Positions 10,055 to 17,927 of a stretch of DNA of 50,235 nucleotides are shown here, piece by piece. The stretch comes from Rhodoferax sp. GTDB lineage: Bacteria > Pseudomonadota > Gammaproteobacteria > Burkholderiales > Burkholderiaceae_C. The stretch covers positions 1-50,235 of the forward strand of contig JAIFLV010000046.1 of assembly GCA_020048895.1 (NCBI GenBank), read 5' to 3'. The position numbers and the translations under genes are program-made. The notes under the pieces were generated by a model, which was given only the letters and a program-made list of their open reading frames with translations, was not told where the DNA came from and searched no databases. Numbering within the stretch: the first letter of the stretch is position 1; every line of letters starts with the position of its first letter.

Positions 10055-10450
10055 ATGGTTGCCATTTCGTCCTCTGCCAGCGCCACACGCTACAGCGTCC
10101 AGCAGGCGGCCGTGCCGCAGGTCAAACGCGCTGCCGAGCAGGCGCAGCAGGCGGCCGACGCACTGCAGGCGCAGGCACGCGATGCATGGCAAAAAGTGGA
10201 CAGCGCCGAGGCCAATGCCCGCGCGGTGGATGCCCGGGCCAATCAGGCGATCTCAACGGCGGCCCAGGCACGCAAAAGCATGGTGTCCTTTGGTGGAAAC
10301 ATTTTGGCTGCCGGATCGACTGAAAAAATCGAAACGCCAAACACCAAGCCAGCACCAGCGGCATCTTCGACACCCACTACAACACCAGCCCCAGGCGTGA
10401 TAAACACACAAGGGCAACGCATCGGCACCCTGATCAATATCACAGCCTGA
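10055..10450 (+). CDS. Small coiled-coil protein of unknown function
   Basis: This 131-residue protein begins 32 bp after the flagellin-like gene. Residues about 20-75 are an Ala/Gln/Arg-rich heptad region likely to form a coiled coil. A Pro/Thr-rich linker (about 95-115) follows, and the end is GQRIGTLINITA. The tail weakly recalls the G-x-x-[IV]-N-x-x-A ending of YjfB-type putative motility proteins; this is only an impression. No signal peptide or membrane segment is seen. The start codon has a poor Shine-Dalgarno, so it may be translated by coupling to the upstream gene. It may belong to the same unit as the flagellin-like gene. Confidence 0.55.
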   Translation: MVAISSSASATRYSVQQAAVPQVKRAAEQAQQAADALQAQARDAWQKVDSAEANARAVDARANQAISTAAQARKSMVSFGGNILAAGSTEKIETPNTKPAPAASSTPTTTPAPGVINTQGQRIGTLINITA

Positions 10451-10614
10451 TATCAGGGAGTCCGACTCCTCGTGAGCTGCCATTGCAGCGCCAGCATTGG
10501 CGTGGTACCGTTCGGCAACCACAATGAGCACCAGACCGAGTTGATGAAGTGGGCCGATGCGGCCATGCGCATGCCAGGGAAACCGGGCGCGAAACGATCC
10601 GGTTCTATGCATAA
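10451..10614 (+). pseudogene. Remnant of a GGDEF (diguanylate cyclase) gene, 3' end with frameshift
   Basis: One frame reads CSASIGVVPFG, then ELMKWADAAM, matching the conserved end of a GGDEF domain (SIGVA...LLxxADxAMY). After a one-base deletion near 10570 the neighbouring frame continues ARETGRETIRFYA and stops at 10614, the typical A-K-x-x-G-R-N-x-x-x-F-Y ending. The rest of the domain, including the GGDEF motif, is missing. It lies between the coiled-coil gene and the large GGDEF/EAL receptor gene, and it matches the corresponding part of that receptor only loosely. It is therefore a decayed separate gene rather than a recent duplication. Confidence 0.7.
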
Positions 10615-10671
10615 GATGTGCCGCCAGACCTTGCAAATACTGCGTAGACCGCTATAAAAAAGATAGTCGTT

Positions 10672-13600
10672 ATGGAAACTGAGACAAAGCCCGATCGCTC
10701 GCCCTGGCGCTCGCTGAAAGTCCGCGCCACGGTTTTCACGCTGGTCATTTTTGTGCTGGGCATCTGGGCGCAGTCGTTCTACATCAGCCGCGGCCTGCAA
10801 ACCGATATGGAGCAACTGCTGGGCGAGCAGCAGTTCTCGGTGGTCACCTCGGTTGCCAAGAAAGTCAACGACGACCTGACCGACCGCCTGGACGCCCTTG
10901 AAACCGTTGCCAAAGAAATGGGTGCCGACCTGCTGGCACGCCCAACCGCCTTGCAGGCCAACCTGGAACAGCGCCCGCTGCTGCAACTGCTGTTCAACGG
11001 CGGGGTCTTGGTCACTGGTGCCGATGGCACCTCTATTGCCGATGTGCCGCTGTCGGCCGGTCGGATCGGCACCAATTACATGGACAGGGATAACGTTGCG
11101 GTGACGCTCAAGGAAGGTAAGACGGCGATTGGCAACCCCACCATGGGCAAGAAACTCGGGGCACCGGTGTTTAGCCTGGCAGCGCCGATTATCGATGGCC
11201 AGGGCAAAGTGATTGGCTCCCTGGTGGGCACGATCAACCTGGGCAAGCCCAATTTTCTCGACCAGATCACCCGTAGCGCCTATGGCAAGGGCGGGGGGTA
11301 TGTGTTGGCTTCGGCGCAGCACCGCCTGGTGATCACCGCCACCGACAAGAGCCGAATCATGGCGCCGCTGCCTGCCCCGGGTGTCAACACCTGGGTTGAC
11401 AGGTTTGCCAACGGTTATGAGGGGTGGGCGGTTGCGACCAATCCAAAGGGCGTAGAAGTGGTGGTGTCGGGTAGCACTGTTCCTGCTGCGGGGTGGTATG
11501 TGCTGGCCACGCTACCGACCGAAGAGGCCTTTGCACCGCTGCACGACCGGCGCCAGCGCCTGCTCTGGGCCACGCTGCTGTTGACCCTGCTCACAGGCGC
11601 AGTAACCTGGTGGGTTTTGAAGCGCCAACTCGCGCCGCTGGTGGAGACTGCGAGAGCCTTGACGAAACTGGCCGAGTCAACGCAAATTCCGCAACCCCTG
11701 GCGCTCACCCAGAAGGGCGAGATCGGGCAGTTGGTAGACAGCTTCAACCGCATTCTGCAGACCTGGTCGCGGCGAGAAGCTGCGCTGCAAAAGAGCGAAC
11801 AGAACCTTGCCATCACGCTCAACTCGATTGGAGATGCGGTGATTGCCACCGATACCGTCGGCCAGATCACCGGCATGAACCCCACCGCAGAGCGCCTCAC
11901 AGGCTGGCCGATGGCGGATGCGTTAGGCCATAGCCTGAATGAAGTGTTTCGCATCGTCAACGCGCAGACCCGTTTGCCCTCGGTCAACCCGGTGCAGCTG
12001 GTGATGGAGCGCGGTGAGGTGGTGGGCCTGGCCAACCACACCACGCTGCTGGCACGCGATGGCCGTGAATACCAGATTGCCGACAGCGCAGCCCCGATCC
12101 GCAATGCCGCCGGACAGATCGTCGGCGTGGTGCTGGTGTTCAGCGATGTGAGCGAGAAATACGCAGTACAGGAAGCGCTCGACCAGTTCTTTGAGCAAGC
12201 CCTGCATCTGCACCTGATCGCCAGACTCGACGGCGTGATCCAGCGCGTCAACCCAGGTTGGGAGGCATTGCTGGGGTATGCCAAGGGCGAGATCGAAGGT
12301 AGCAGCTTTTTGGCGCTGGTACACCCGGACGACCAGGCTTCCACCCTGGCCGAGATGGCCAAGCTCGGGCGGGGTGTCACCACCTTTCATTTTGAAAATC
12401 GATACCGCCACAAGAGCGGCGAATTCAGGTTGTTGGCCTGGTCGGCCAGTGTTTCAAGCGCAAAGCAGTTGATCTATGCCGTGGCCAGCGACATCACCGA
12501 GCGCAAGCGCGCCGAGCAGCAGGCCAGTGACGACCACCAGGCGCTGCTGTCGGGTGAGGCGCGGCACGCTGCCATGTTCGCCAACATCTCGGACGTCATC
12601 GCCATTCTTGATGTCAATGGTTTGATTACCTACGCCAGCACCAATATCGAAGCAAACTTCGGCTGGAAACCGGGCGACTTGGTGGGCACCGACGTCTGGA
12701 TGACGGTGCATCCGGACGACCTGGAGCGCGTTCAGCACGCGTTCTACGCACTACTGCAACAAGACAATGCGTCCATCACTGTCGAGCTACTGTTCCGGTG
12801 CAAAGACGGCCGCCACATGCCAGTCGAGGTGACAGCAAGCAACCTGAAAAGTGACCCACTCATTGGTGGTGTGTTGCTCAATTTCCGCGACATCACGGCG
12901 CGCAAGCAGGCGCAAGCGGCGCTGCAACAAGGCAAAACCATGCTGGAGCGCACAGAAAGTATGGCGCATCTGGCCAGCTTTGAGTGGGACGTTGACACCA
13001 ACACCGTGAGCTGGTCGCCCGAGATGTATCGCATCTTCGGGCGCGACCCAGCCCTGGGCATTCCGGACCTGCAAGGACAGGCGGAGCTGTACACGCCAGA
13101 GTCCACCCAGATCCTGTTTGATGCGGTGGACAAGGCCGTGGCAGCTGGCACGCCCTACGAGCTTGAGCTGATGTCGGTGCAGCCCGATGGCGAGCAGCGC
13201 CCTTGCTGGATCAAGGGCTTTCCCGATCGCGATGCCAGCGGGCGGGTGGTGCGCGTGGCTGGGCTGGTGCAGGACATCACCGAGCGCAAGCAGGCCCAAG
13301 CCGTTGACCGATTCCTGGCGCAAGCCAGTGGTGGCCCTGATGCCGAACCCTTCTTTGATGCCCTGGCTCGTTTTCTTGCACAAACCCTGCAGATGGACTA
13401 CACCTGCATTGACCGACTCGAAGGTGATGCATTGAACGCCACCACGCTGTCGGTCTGGCACGACGGCCACTTTGAAGACAACCTGACCTATGCCCTGCGC
13501 GATACCCCATGTGGTGAAGTGGTGGGACGCGGAGTCTGCTGTTTTCCGGCTAGCGTCTGCCAATTTTTCCCGAATGATGCGGCGCTGCAGGAACTGCGCG

Positions 13601-15861
13601 CCGAGAGTTACATCGGCGTAACCCTGTGGAGCCATGCCGGACAACCCATCGGCCTGATCGCCGTCATTGGACGGCGTGCACTGGGCAATCGCGCCCAGGC
13701 CGAAGCCACGCTGGCGCGGGTGGCCGGCCGTGCGGCGGCAGAATTGGAACGCTTGACTACCGAAACGGCAATGCGTGAAAGCGAAGCGCGCTTTCGCAGC
13801 GTGGTGGAGCTGATGCCCGACGTCATCGTTGTGCATCGCGGCGGAAAATTGCTGCATGTCAACCCGGCCGGCATTGCCATGTTTGGCGCTCAAACCGAGC
13901 AGGATCTCATCGGCAAACCGATTCTGCAATTCGTCCACCCCGACTTTCACCAAATCGTGCTGGCACGGGTCAAAAGGGCGGTCGAATATGGCGAGGCCGC
14001 CGGCACGATTGAGGAGCGCTATGTCCGGCTCGACGGCACCAGCTTTGATGCGGAGGTGCAGAGCAAACCGATTGTGCTGGCAGGCCAGGCCGCCGTGCTG
14101 GTCACGCTACGTGACATTACCGAGCGCAAGGCAGCACAAGAAAAACTCCAGCTGGCCGCCGGCGTTTTTACCCACGCGCTGGAGGGCATCATGATCACCA
14201 CGCCCGAGGCCGCCATCATCGATGTCAACAACGCCTTCACCCGCATCACCGGCTACACGCGCGACGAAGTGCTGGGGCAAAACCCGCGTCTTCTGAAATC
14301 GGGGCGCCACGATGCGGATTACTACGCGGCCATGTGGCGCAACCTGGTTCAGGACGGCTACTGGTATGGCGAGGTCTGGAACCGGCGCAAAAACGGCGAT
14401 GACTTTGCCGAAATGCAGGCCATCAGCGCGGTGCGCGACGCGCAGGGCACGGTCAGCCAGTACATCGCGCTGTTCTCCGACATCACCGATCGAAAGGCGC
14501 ACGAGAGCCAGTTGGAACGCATTGCCCACTTTGATGCGCTCACCAACTTGCCCAACCGGGTGCTGCTGGCCGACCGGCTGCAGCAAGCCATGGCACAGGC
14601 CCAGCGCAGGCAGCAACAGTTGGCAGTAGTCTATCTCGACCTGGACGGATTCAAGGCCATCAACGACCACCAGGGGCACCAGACCGGCGACCAGGTCCTC
14701 ATCACCCTGGCCCAACGCATGAAAGATGCACTGCGCGAGGGCGACACCATGGCCCGTATGGGCGGCGACGAATTTGTGGCGGTGCTGATCGACCTGCAAG
14801 ACACATCGGCCTGCGTGCCCCTGCTCAACCGCCTGCTGGCGGCTGCCGCCGAACCGGTGCAGGCAGGCGCGAGCCTGCAGGTGTCGGCCAGCCTGGGCGT
14901 TACCTTCTACCCGCAGACACACGACATCGATGCCGACCAGCTGTTGCGCCAGGCCGACCAGGCCATGTACCAGGCCAAGCTGGCGGGCAAAAACCGCTAC
15001 CACGTGTTTGATGCCGCGCAAGACAGCAGCCTGCGCAGCCACCATGAAGGCCTGGAGCGCATCCGTCTGGCGCTGCAGAACCACGAATTTGTGCTGCACT
15101 ACCAACCCAAGGTGAACATGCATACCGGCCAGGTGCTGGGGGCCGAGGCGCTGATCCGCTGGCAACACCCTGAGAAGGGCCTTCTGGCCCCGGCCACGTT
15201 CCTGCCGGTCATCGAAGACCACCCGCTGGCGGTGGACGTTGGCGACTGGGTCATAGATGCCGCCATGCAACAAATGGAGCGCTGGCACGCCGCCGGGCTG
15301 CATCTGCACGTCAGCGTGAACATTGGCGCGCGCCAGTTGCAGCAAGCCAACTTTGTCGAGCGCCTGCAAACCATTCTGGCACGCCATCCACAGGTGCATC
15401 CGGGCAACATAGAGCTTGAAGTACTGGAGACCAGCGCGTTGGCCGACATGGCGCAGGTGTCGCAGGTGATTGAAGACTGCAACCAGATCGGCGTGCGGTT
15501 TGCGCTGGACGACTTTGGCACAGGCTACTCGTCGCTCACCTACCTTAAGCGCCTGCGTGTGGCGCTGCTCAAGATTGACCAGAGCTTTGTGCGCGACATG
15601 CTCGACGACCCTGATGACTTGGCCATTCTGGAGGGTGTGATCGGCCTGGCTGCTGCCTTCAAACGCGATGTGATTGCCGAGGGAGTAGAGACGGTAGCCC
15701 ACGGCACCGCGCTGCTGCAACTGGGCTGCGCGCTGGCCCAGGGCTATGGCATTGCCCGACCCATGCCACCTGAGCAGATGCCGGCCTGGGTAGCCACTTG
15801 GCAGCCTGATGCGGCGTGGTGTGCGGTGCCAGACTCAGGGGAGACTGTCCGGTCTAACTAA
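10672..15861 (+). CDS. Membrane c-di-GMP receptor/enzyme with Cache-like, HAMP, PAS, GAF, GGDEF and EAL domains
   Basis: This 1729-residue inner-membrane signalling protein begins with a transmembrane helix at about 18-36 and a periplasmic Cache-like sensor to about 295. A second helix (about 297-317) and a HAMP region follow. Then come several PAS domains, a GAF-like domain around 880-1030 and two more PAS domains before the catalytic part. GGDEF is intact at 1364-1368, with an RxxD (REGD) inhibitory-site motif five residues before it. The EAL domain has EALIRW at 1492-1497, DDFGTGYSS, LKIDQSF and AEGVET, so both synthesis and hydrolysis of c-di-GMP look chemically possible. The signal sensed is unknown. 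Its neighbours include a flagellin-like gene and a GGDEF remnant. Confidence 0.93.
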   Translation: METETKPDRSPWRSLKVRATVFTLVIFVLGIWAQSFYISRGLQTDMEQLLGEQQFSVVTSVAKKVNDDLTDRLDALETVAKEMGADLLARPTALQANLEQRPLLQLLFNGGVLVTGADGTSIADVPLSAGRIGTNYMDRDNVAVTLKEGKTAIGNPTMGKKLGAPVFSLAAPIIDGQGKVIGSLVGTINLGKPNFLDQITRSAYGKGGGYVLASAQHRLVITATDKSRIMAPLPAPGVNTWVDRFANGYEGWAVATNPKGVEVVVSGSTVPAAGWYVLATLPTEEAFAPLHDRRQRLLWATLLLTLLTGAVTWWVLKRQLAPLVETARALTKLAESTQIPQPLALTQKGEIGQLVDSFNRILQTWSRREAALQKSEQNLAITLNSIGDAVIATDTVGQITGMNPTAERLTGWPMADALGHSLNEVFRIVNAQTRLPSVNPVQLVMERGEVVGLANHTTLLARDGREYQIADSAAPIRNAAGQIVGVVLVFSDVSEKYAVQEALDQFFEQALHLHLIARLDGVIQRVNPGWEALLGYAKGEIEGSSFLALVHPDDQASTLAEMAKLGRGVTTFHFENRYRHKSGEFRLLAWSASVSSAKQLIYAVASDITERKRAEQQASDDHQALLSGEARHAAMFANISDVIAILDVNGLITYASTNIEANFGWKPGDLVGTDVWMTVHPDDLERVQHAFYALLQQDNASITVELLFRCKDGRHMPVEVTASNLKSDPLIGGVLLNFRDITARKQAQAALQQGKTMLERTESMAHLASFEWDVDTNTVSWSPEMYRIFGRDPALGIPDLQGQAELYTPESTQILFDAVDKAVAAGTPYELELMSVQPDGEQRPCWIKGFPDRDASGRVVRVAGLVQDITERKQAQAVDRFLAQASGGPDAEPFFDALARFLAQTLQMDYTCIDRLEGDALNATTLSVWHDGHFEDNLTYALRDTPCGEVVGRGVCCFPASVCQFFPNDAALQELRAESYIGVTLWSHAGQPIGLIAVIGRRALGNRAQAEATLARVAGRAAAELERLTTETAMRESEARFRSVVELMPDVIVVHRGGKLLHVNPAGIAMFGAQTEQDLIGKPILQFVHPDFHQIVLARVKRAVEYGEAAGTIEERYVRLDGTSFDAEVQSKPIVLAGQAAVLVTLRDITERKAAQEKLQLAAGVFTHALEGIMITTPEAAIIDVNNAFTRITGYTRDEVLGQNPRLLKSGRHDADYYAAMWRNLVQDGYWYGEVWNRRKNGDDFAEMQAISAVRDAQGTVSQYIALFSDITDRKAHESQLERIAHFDALTNLPNRVLLADRLQQAMAQAQRRQQQLAVVYLDLDGFKAINDHQGHQTGDQVLITLAQRMKDALREGDTMARMGGDEFVAVLIDLQDTSACVPLLNRLLAAAAEPVQAGASLQVSASLGVTFYPQTHDIDADQLLRQADQAMYQAKLAGKNRYHVFDAAQDSSLRSHHEGLERIRLALQNHEFVLHYQPKVNMHTGQVLGAEALIRWQHPEKGLLAPATFLPVIEDHPLAVDVGDWVIDAAMQQMERWHAAGLHLHVSVNIGARQLQQANFVERLQTILARHPQVHPGNIELEVLETSALADMAQVSQVIEDCNQIGVRFALDDFGTGYSSLTYLKRLRVALLKIDQSFVRDMLDDPDDLAILEGVIGLAAAFKRDVIAEGVETVAHGTALLQLGCALAQGYGIARPMPPEQMPAWVATWQPDAAWCAVPDSGETVRSN

Positions 15862-16265
15862 CCCGGCTCGTGCAAACTCCGCAGTGGCATGGGGTCAGAC
15901 CCCGCTGCCCCGCCCGGGCCAGAGAAATGCATGCCAAATCTGGCTGCAGCGCCCGTAGAACGTGCGTAAGCTGCTCTTGTGTTTGTAGCATGGCTACTGC
16001 TGATCGCGAGGCTTGACGATGGCAAAGATAGCGCAATGCGAGGTGCACCGCAAGTCGGGTCAGCAGCGATTGCGGGTATAGGCCATGAACCCGCGAATGA
16101 CTCTTCCCGCATTGGAAGCCGACGTTCAGTCGCGGAACCAGTAAGGCTCCAACAGACGCATTGCTGTCACTCCCGAGGTACTTTCATAAGTCGGGTATGC
16201 CGCGAACCGGACTTTAGGCGGCGAGTGTTTGCTACGATCCCGATGACTTTTTCTATACATTGTTC
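15862..16265. other. Non-coding stretch upstream of the gene cassette
   Basis: No supported gene lies in these roughly 400 bp. The open frame that runs through it into the SRPBCC gene is an upstream extension with no family character. The only recognised element is a single REP-like palindrome (15891-15903). No integrase gene, convincing attI or second attC was found, though a GTCTAAC heptamer occurs at 15853-15859. Confidence 0.5.
15891..15903. repeat. REP-like palindrome GGGGTCAGACCCC
   Basis: This is a 13-bp palindrome (GGGGTC-A-GACCCC) downstream of the c-di-GMP receptor gene. Closely related palindromes occur as an inverted pair inside the restriction-modification gene (49477-49489 and 49537-49549). 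It may act as a small hairpin at the end of the receptor transcript. Confidence 0.5.
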
Positions 16266-16266
16266 G

Positions 16267-16863
16267 TTAGGCCGCACACACCTAATTCGGAGGGTTCATA
16301 TGTCTTTTGAAGATTCCCAGCAGACTGAACGCGTGACCCACGCAACATTGGTCTTCGAGCGCGAGGTTCCTGCGACCGTCGAGAAGGTATTTGCAGCTTT
16401 TGCAAACGCAAAACTTCGATCGGAGTGGGGTGCGCCGTCGGAAACCGCCACAATCATCTATGACCAAGAAGATTTTCGAGAGGGCGGCGAAGATCGGTTC
16501 CGTTGCGGCTCTAAATCTAACCCCAACATTCACGGCGCTACCCGCTACCTTGAGATCATTCCAGATTGCCGAATTGTCTCCAGCGAGACGATCTCGATGG
16601 ATGGAAAGCGCCTCTGCGCTTCACTGATTACTCTTGAACTTGCACAATCGGGCAGCAGAACGAAGCTACGAAGCATCAGCCAAGTTGCTTCATTCATTGG
16701 TCAGGACATGATCAAGGGAACTGAGACTGGAAACAGTAGTTCACTGGATAGCCTCGTTAACTATTTTTCCAGAGAGCAAGCGTGAATAATGAGTTTTGGG
16801 CGCATTTGCTGCCTAACTACCGCATGCAGCGGATGGAATTCGGCAGCCGCTGCATGCGGAGCG
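16267..16863 (+). mobile_element. Solitary integron-type gene cassette
   Basis: The unit begins at the TTAGGC of a G^TTAGGC core (16266-16272) and contains one gene with its own ribosome binding site. It ends in a 59-bp attC-like site whose outer heptamers are GCCTAAC (16811-16817) and GTTAACC (16863-16869). In a circular cassette the right end would become GTTAGGC, an exact complement of GCCTAAC, as expected for an attC. Removing the unit would restore a GTTAACC target. No integrase gene is present in the window. By eye the cassette is more A+T-rich than its neighbours. Confidence 0.55.
16300..16785 (+). CDS. SRPBCC/AHSA1-family protein (cassette-borne)
   Basis: This 161-residue protein belongs to the START/Bet v1-like SRPBCC fold, AHSA1 branch. 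It has the usual N-terminal strand VFEREVPATVEKVFAAF followed by the W in LRSEWGAP, a central GGxxxFRCG-like turn, YLEIIPDCRIVSSE, and a long C-terminal helix. Such proteins bind hydrophobic ligands or act as Hsp90-activator-like domains; the ligand here is unknown. The start is placed at the ATG 7 nt after a strong CGGAGGG Shine-Dalgarno. The open frame extends far upstream but without family similarity. The position just inside the cassette boundary is typical of cassette genes. Confidence 0.8.
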   Translation: MSFEDSQQTERVTHATLVFEREVPATVEKVFAAFANAKLRSEWGAPSETATIIYDQEDFREGGEDRFRCGSKSNPNIHGATRYLEIIPDCRIVSSETISMDGKRLCASLITLELAQSGSRTKLRSISQVASFIGQDMIKGTETGNSSSLDSLVNYFSREQA

Positions 16864-16869
16864 TTAACC
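16811..16869 (+). repeat. attC-like site (59-base element)
   Basis: The site is exactly 59 bp from GCCTAAC to GTTAACC. Inside are perfect 13-bp inverted arms, CCGCATGCAGCGG (16820-16832) and CCGCTGCATGCGG (16847-16859), around a 14-nt centre. Short unpaired spacers TA and AGC lie between the arms and the outer heptamers. The arms lack the extrahelical bases seen in many attC sites, which lowers confidence that it is recombination-proficient. Confidence 0.55.
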
Positions 16870-17274
16870 TGCCATTTGAGTGACTGCTTCGAAGCGCGGG
16901 AAAAATCGGCTTCCGCCCCTGACCGGACCATGGTTGGAAAACTTCGACTGACTCCTGACAGCCCAAGCAGCCCCTATCAGCGTTCAACAACCTCGTCCAA
17001 GGTGGGTGGTGGGGCATGCGGGCGCAGGCGCCATTCGACGTTGCCACAGAGGGAGCGCGCAAGCCACCGCGTTGACGCAGCGATGTTGGCGTGGAGAACG
17101 TGGAAACCGGCGAGCGTGCGCCGGAGAACGCATGCCGCGCCACCCGCCTTGTGCGCGGTGTCGGAGCGAAGTTCATGAGCAAAATCGCCGGCTGGCGGCC
17201 GCCACTTATGCGTGAGGCGCTCCTGACTTTATAGCGCAGCTACATTTTTTGGCGCAGCGTGGCCAACTTACAGT
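16870..17274. other. Non-coding or unrecognised stretch downstream of the cassette
   Basis: These roughly 400 bp separate the attC-like site from the GST gene. The open frames present have no domain character and poor ribosome binding sites. No second attC, transposase or RNA gene was recognised. It may be a degraded accessory segment. Confidence 0.45.
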
Positions 17275-17925
17275 TCACACAAACGGCGCGCCCAATCCCT
17301 CGCGCGCCATCACCCGCTGGGTCGCGGGGCGCTCCAGCACGCGTTGCAGGTAAGGGCCCAGGTGTGGCAGTGCGCGCGCCGGTCGTGCGCTGAAGTTGCG
17401 GGTCCAGCGGCAGAGGGTGAAAACGTAGGGATCCAGCGCGGTGAAGGCTTGGCCCATGAACCACGGGCCGCCGTGGCGTGCCAGTTCGGCGTCGAGCTGG
17501 TCCAGCAGAGCGCCGACTTTCTTTTGCGCCTGCGCCTTGACTTCGGCAGCGCCCGCGGTATTGCCCTCAGCCACCCAGCGCTCAGGGTAGAAGTAGACGA
17601 TCAGGCTGGTTTGTAGCGTATTGGTCAGCCACACCAGCCACTTGTAGAAATGCGCCCGGCCCGCTGTTCCTGGCGGCGGGGCCAGTTGCTTGTCAGCGAA
17701 GGTATCGCACAGGTGCAGGCAAATGGCGGCCGTCTCGTAGAGCACCAGGTCACCATCGGTGAGCGCGGGCAACAGGCCATTGGGGTTGATCTGCAAATAG
17801 GCTGGCGACTTGTGGGCGTCGGCCGCACGGTCCACCAGCACCAGTTCAAATGGTGCCCCCAGCTCTTCCAGCACCAGGTGGGGGATCATGCTGGCGGTGC
17901 TGGGGTAGTAGTGCAGTTGGATCAT
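17275..17925 (-). CDS. Glutathione S-transferase family protein
   Basis: This 216-residue cytosolic GST-fold protein has an N-terminal thioredoxin-like domain. It begins MIQLHYYPSTASMIPHLVLEE and contains NPNGLLPAL and the glutathione-binding YETAAICLHLCD. An all-helical C-terminal domain from about 85 includes FMGQAFTALDPYVFTL. The catalytic residue is probably a Ser in the YPSTAS segment, but this cannot be fixed by eye. The start is the ATG 2 bp after the stop of the amidohydrolase gene, so the two form a tight operon. A longer open frame exists upstream but overlaps that gene and lacks family similarity. The substrate is unknown. Confidence 0.9.
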   Translation of the reverse strand: MIQLHYYPSTASMIPHLVLEELGAPFELVLVDRAADAHKSPAYLQINPNGLLPALTDGDLVLYETAAICLHLCDTFADKQLAPPPGTAGRAHFYKWLVWLTNTLQTSLIVYFYPERWVAEGNTAGAAEVKAQAQKKVGALLDQLDAELARHGGPWFMGQAFTALDPYVFTLCRWTRNFSARPARALPHLGPYLQRVLERPATQRVMAREGLGAPFV

Positions 17926-17927
17926 GT

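Noticed and set aside
14107-15720. A 537-codon open frame on the minus strand opposite the GGDEF/EAL region
   Set aside because: It is antisense to two conserved catalytic domains and arises from codon bias; no ribosome binding site or family similarity was seen.
15853-16272. GTCTAAC at 15853-15859 paired with GTTAGGC at 16266-16272 as an upstream attC
   Set aside because: The distance of about 420 bp is far beyond usual attC lengths and the inner sequences are not complementary.
15979-16299. An N-terminal extension of the SRPBCC gene back to 15979
   Set aside because: It crosses the cassette boundary, has no SRPBCC similarity and ignores the strong CGGAGGG Shine-Dalgarno in front of 16300.
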